Made by a program: the position numbers and the translations under genes. From Candidatus Saccharimonadota bacterium (GTDB lineage Bacteria; Patescibacteriota; Saccharimonadia; Saccharimonadales; Saccharimonadaceae): a stretch of DNA of 45,957 nucleotides. The notes under the pieces are model-generated. The model saw only the letters and a program-made list of their open reading frames with translations. It ran no database searches and was not told where the DNA came from. Each line of letters opens with the position of its first letter. The stretch's first letter is position 1. This document shows positions 42,787 to 45,957 of this stretch, in pieces. The stretch lies in the NCBI GenBank assembly GCA_017506895.1, contig JAFWBV010000009.1, positions 1 to 45,957 on the forward strand. The letters are read 5' to 3'.

Positions 42787-44412
42787 ATGAAAAGCAGGAA
42801 ATGCAAATATATTTTTGTTACTGGTGGAGTTCTTTCTGGTGTTGGTAAAGGTATTACGGCGGCTTCAATTGGCTCAATTTTAAAAGCTAAGGGCTATAAA
42901 GTTACTATGCAGAAATGTGATCCATATTTAAATGTGGATGCAGGACTTTTAAACCCAGTTGAACATGGTGAATGTTATGTAACCCATGATGGTGTTGAGA
43001 CGGATTTAGATCTTGGCCACTATGAAAGGTTTTTAGATTTTGAAACTAGTAAGTATTCTATAACGCTTTCTGGCTCAATCTATAAAGAATTGATTGAAAG
43101 AGAAAGGTCTGGTGGCTTTAATGGTAAAACCGTGCAGTTGGTCCCACATTTTACTAACCTAGTTTGCGAGAAAATTGAAAAAGCTTCGGCGGAAAGTGAT
43201 ATTCATATTGTAGAAATAGGTGGAACTGTCGGTGATTATGAAGGCTTACCTTTTATTGAAGCGATTAGATTATTTGCAAATAAAGTTGGGCGACGAAATT
43301 GTTTATATGTTTCGGTTGTCTATGTGCCGTTTATTCATACTTCGAACGAACTTAAGACAAAGCCATCACAAAATGCCTTAAGAGACCTTAGGGGTTTTGG
43401 TATTATACCAGATATTGTGTGCGTTAGGACTGAGGAACCATGCGAGCGGGCTATTTGTGAAAAGATTGCAGCATTTTCTGGCATTCCGAGCGAAGCGGTG
43501 TTAAACTTACCGGATATTAATAGTGTTTATGACGTGCCTTTTAACGTGTTAAAATCTGGAGTTCTGGAAATTTTAAATGAGTTTGTTGGAGATAAAAGAG
43601 AGCCAGATATGTCTGGATGGAAGGAATTTTCAAGGCGATGTGAGCGTCATCATGCAAAGACGGTAACAGTTGGGTTGGTTGCAAAATATGTAGGAAATGA
43701 TGATACTTATATCTGTGTGACTGAAGCTTTGAAAGCTGCTGCGGCTTGGAACAATGTCAATCTTAATTTGAGATGGATTAAGGCTGATGATACTAGTAAT
43801 GATATAAATGAAGCATTTAAGGAATGTGACGGTTTAGTGGTGCCGGGTGGTTTCGGCGCAAGGGGAACCGAAGGTAAAATAAAAGCCGCCGAATATGCTT
43901 TGGAAAATAATATTCCATATTTAGGACTTTGCCTCGGTATGCAGGTAGCCTGCATCGCTGCCGCAAGGAGAGCCGGCATTAAAAATGCTAATTCGGAAGA
44001 ATTTGGGGCTAAGGAAAAAGACAATAATAATGTTATTTATATTATGGAGGACCAAAAAGGCAAAGAATCTACTGGTGGGACTATGAGGTTAGGTGACTAT
44101 AAGGCAATCTTAGATGATAAATCAAAAACTAAGAAGATATATGAAAAATATGGTTGGGGAAGAACCGACCATGGAAAGTATGAAGTCATAGAGCGCCATC
44201 GCCATCGTTATGAAGTGAATCAAAAATTTTTACCTGAAATGGAAAAAGGTGGAATTAAGGTGTCGGGAATTTCGCCAGACGGAACACTGGTTGAATTTAT
44301 TGAAGCTCCAAAATGTAAGTTTTTTGTAGCAACCCAAGCTCACCCAGAATTTAAATCGCGGCCACTTAATACGCATCCTTTATTTATGGAGTTTGTTAAA
44401 AGCTTAAAGTAG
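42787..44412 (+). CDS. pyrG: CTP synthase (glutamine hydrolysing)
   Basis: 541 residues, normal length. The synthase domain has FVTGGVLSGVGKGI (ATP site), HGECYVTHDGVETDLDLGHYERF and EIGGTVGDYEGLPF. The glutaminase domain has PGGFGARG, the nucleophile in YLGLCLGMQ, and the His-Glu pair in AHPEF. It makes CTP from UTP, ATP and glutamine. The stretch CDPYLNVDAGLLNPVEHGE departs from the usual IDPYINVDPGTMSPYQHGE, though functional residues stand. AAGGAGG precedes the ATG. A terminator follows. Confidence 0.95.
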   Translation: MKSRKCKYIFVTGGVLSGVGKGITAASIGSILKAKGYKVTMQKCDPYLNVDAGLLNPVEHGECYVTHDGVETDLDLGHYERFLDFETSKYSITLSGSIYKELIERERSGGFNGKTVQLVPHFTNLVCEKIEKASAESDIHIVEIGGTVGDYEGLPFIEAIRLFANKVGRRNCLYVSVVYVPFIHTSNELKTKPSQNALRDLRGFGIIPDIVCVRTEEPCERAICEKIAAFSGIPSEAVLNLPDINSVYDVPFNVLKSGVLEILNEFVGDKREPDMSGWKEFSRRCERHHAKTVTVGLVAKYVGNDDTYICVTEALKAAAAWNNVNLNLRWIKADDTSNDINEAFKECDGLVVPGGFGARGTEGKIKAAEYALENNIPYLGLCLGMQVACIAAARRAGIKNANSEEFGAKEKDNNNVIYIMEDQKGKESTGGTMRLGDYKAILDDKSKTKKIYEKYGWGRTDHGKYEVIERHRHRYEVNQKFLPEMEKGGIKVSGISPDGTLVEFIEAPKCKFFVATQAHPEFKSRPLNTHPLFMEFVKSLK

Positions 44413-44520
44413 GTGATGGTGCGTTTAAAAGGTCAATAGGTTGACTGATGTAATCTATGATAGTATATTCGGCTTTTATAGTGGCGGATCTTGCGGGTTT
44501 TTGTCTCTTCTGACATACAA

Positions 44521-44558
44521 TGAAATAAAAATAAGGCCTTTGGCCTTGTTTTATTTCA
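44521..44558. terminator. pyrG terminator (bidirectional)
   Basis: A long hairpin: outer 10-base perfect stem TGAAATAAAA/TTTTATTTCA, inner AAGGCC-TTT-GGCCTT. A and T runs on both sides let it work in either direction. Confidence 0.88.
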
Positions 44559-44642
44559 TGGTACAACCCAATACAATAAGTTGCAACTATACTGAAATAG
44601 GAACATATGAAAATAGCCTCTTAAATTATTTTTCATTTATTA

Positions 44643-44672
44643 TTGACAAACTAGCCATAACTAGTATATACT
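44643..44672 (+). promoter_or_regulatory. promoter of the last surface protein gene
   Basis: TTGACA (44643-44648), 18 bases, TATACT (44667-44672). The leader has AAAAGG before the ATG at 44694. Confidence 0.7.
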
Positions 44673-44693
44673 TATTTATGTAAAAGGTTATAC

Positions 44694-45957
44694 ATGCAAA
44701 ATAAAGACTTAAAACAGGAAGGTTTTGTGTTGGGGATAAGGATTTGTTTATCCTTTATAGGTATTTTTAGTGCTTTCTTTTTGTCATTCTTGTTTAACAA
44801 TTCAGCTTTTGCTTCTGACCATTCAATTTCTTTAAGTACGAGTGGCGATATCTATATGGATATCCAGGCAGATAATAGCACTGTACAGTCTAGTGAAGTG
44901 AATGTAACCACTACATGCAGGGCTGGATATAACCTATTTCTTTCTACTTCTGGTAATGATAATAATCTTTATCCTAATGGTGATAGTAGCACTACTAGTA
45001 CTTACTTTAGCCCATCAGACGGTAATACTGCCTTAAACAATGCTACTGATACATGGGGCTATTCACTAGATATTTCCGGTGCTACACCTTCTACTAATAA
45101 TGTATTCTTACCGGTACCAACAGTTAATGCTGTACCTGCACCAATAAGAACTACAAGAGAAACTGCTTCTGAAACTAGTATTGATGATGATGTCTCAATC
45201 TACTATGGAGTGAATGCTAGTTATAATATAGCAAGTGGAGCTTACCATATGCAAAACGATGCAGGAACTAATAATCCTGGCAAAATAGTATATTACGTAA
45301 CCATGAATCCACTCTGCGCTATTGAACTAGATCTAGACTTTAATGAGAACTTAGATGGGGTAGGAGCAGAGGGAACTGATGATACAGTTGCTAACTTTCC
45401 GAATGAATATGATAATACTGCAGACATTATTAATAATACTTTGACTCTAACTAGTAAGATACCAGCTCGTAATAATTACATCTTTACTGGTTGGAACACA
45501 GAAGCTGATGGAAGTGGTACAAGCTACCAACCAGGAGCAGTGATAAGAGTTGGTGATGGAGCAGATGAACTAACTGGTAATGTAACGCTATATGCTATTT
45601 GGGAGGTAGGGGAAGCTTATACTGTGACTGTGAACTTTAGCGAACATGATGTTAATAATGTAGAATTCCATCATACTAATTACGTTACCCAAGAAGTGAC
45701 TGAGAATGGGGGAATGGCAGTACTTAGAGCTAACGAAAACTATAGCATCATTATTAACTACAAGAATGGTTATATGACGGATACTATCACTACTACAGCT
45801 AATGGTACGATTGGAAACATCACAGTTTCTGGTATTACTTATACTATCACTGGAAACGATACCATAACTATCACTAGCGAAGAAAAGACTGGGACTACGA
45901 CGCTGGATACTGGTCAAAACTTCAATACTAAGATTAAGACCTTGGCAGAAGGTAAAA
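44694..45957 (+). CDS. secreted InlB-repeat surface protein (cut by window end)
   Basis: 421 codons are open from the ATG to the edge. A signal peptide (hydrophobic core near 14-37, end SAFA-SD) is followed by a beta domain homologous to the N-terminus of the FISUMP protein at 37696: AGYNLFLSTSG against AGYTIGMRTTG, then WGYSLDI, FLPVP and an IYYGV segment against their counterparts, and a Cys after the strand (NPLCAIELD against NLEPCAMES). An InlB B-type repeat follows (YIFTGWNTEADGSGTSY ... LYAIW). The rest is Thr/Asn-rich. It is a paralogue; whether a FISUMP domain follows is outside the window. Confidence 0.8.
   Translation, partial: MQNKDLKQEGFVLGIRICLSFIGIFSAFFLSFLFNNSAFASDHSISLSTSGDIYMDIQADNSTVQSSEVNVTTTCRAGYNLFLSTSGNDNNLYPNGDSSTTSTYFSPSDGNTALNNATDTWGYSLDISGATPSTNNVFLPVPTVNAVPAPIRTTRETASETSIDDDVSIYYGVNASYNIASGAYHMQNDAGTNNPGKIVYYVTMNPLCAIELDLDFNENLDGVGAEGTDDTVANFPNEYDNTADIINNTLTLTSKIPARNNYIFTGWNTEADGSGTSYQPGAVIRVGDGADELTGNVTLYAIWEVGEAYTVTVNFSEHDVNNVEFHHTNYVTQEVTENGGMAVLRANENYSIIINYKNGYMTDTITTTANGTIGNITVSGITYTITGNDTITITSEEKTGTTTLDTGQNFNTKIKTLAEGK

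Noticed and set aside
44441-44683. 80-residue frame after pyrG
   Set aside because: It runs through the pyrG terminator hairpin and the next gene's promoter.
1-45957. UGA recoding (as in some CPR bacteria)
   Set aside because: Several genes end at TGA in tight overlaps, and no gene needs TGA read as an amino acid; the split nuclease has TAA.
1-45957. CRISPR arrays, insertion sequences, integrases
   Set aside because: No regularly spaced repeats, transposase or recombinase motifs were seen on either strand.

Overview
The window is a stretch of an AT-rich, gene-dense bacterial chromosome. Small cytoplasmic housekeeping genes are mixed with many secreted or membrane-anchored proteins of unknown role. 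The best guess is a member of the Patescibacteria/CPR radiation, most likely Candidatus Saccharibacteria (TM7). This rests on the gene style (FISUMP/InlB-repeat surface proteins, a lone type IV pilin-like gene, many lineage-specific hypotheticals) and on pervasive TGnTATAAT promoters placed directly against start codons. UGA is used as a normal stop (for example the ATGA overlaps at 7275 and 27747), which argues against the UGA-recoding CPR lineages. The taxon call is inference and was not checked against any database. Layout: 1-806 holds an MMPL-type exporter (cut by the window edge) divergent from its likely TetR repressor. 1189-5564 holds a zinc-ribbon membrane protein, a secreted lipase-like hydrolase with a C-terminal VPNTG-plus-helix tail, a guanine/cytidine-type deaminase, a relic of another PDTG-tailed surface protein, a LiaF-like envelope-stress protein and a small zinc-ribbon protein. 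5719-8078 is a cluster of four unrecognised proteins, one a long coiled coil with a Gly/His-rich C-terminal domain. 8089-15784 is a minus-strand restriction-modification operon: a basic protein, a PD-(D/E)XK-like nuclease interrupted by an in-frame stop, a 1357-residue nuclease-like/helicase/Eco57I-type methylase, its methylase-associated partner and a three-helix membrane protein. 15859-19384 holds unrecognised small genes, two larger hypotheticals and an extremely Asp-rich protein. 19530-25967 holds flavodoxin, GlmS and a glycan assembly run (initiating sugar-phosphate transferase, GT4 glycosyltransferase, O-antigen ligase/polymerase-like protein). 25925-28508 (minus) holds a GNAT acetyltransferase, GlmM and phosphotransacetylase. 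28647-32380 holds dnaK under a CIRCE operator, ruvB and a PH-like membrane protein. 32385-37202 holds a prepilin-like protein, a single-pass protein and a membrane-anchored papain-family protease fused to leucine-rich repeats. Two tRNA genes (Met-CAT, Arg-CCG) follow. 37696-45957 holds FISUMP/InlB-repeat and APDTG-tailed surface proteins, a DUF4282-like membrane protein, CTP synthase and a further surface protein cut by the window edge. How the genes fit together: GlmS and GlmM supply glucosamine phosphates for UDP-GlcNAc, and the neighbouring glycan locus probably consumes nucleotide sugars. The surface genes (lipase-like, protease-LRR, FISUMP proteins, PxTG proteins, pilin) form a plausible host- or neighbour-contact repertoire. 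The two strongest candidates for something undescribed are the protease-LRR protein with its duplicated cytoplasmic motif and the shared PxTG-linker-helix tail. The most general observation is that about 14 genes appear to be transcribed as leaderless mRNAs from extended -10 promoters, ten of them with exactly six bases between TATAAT-like hexamer and ATG.
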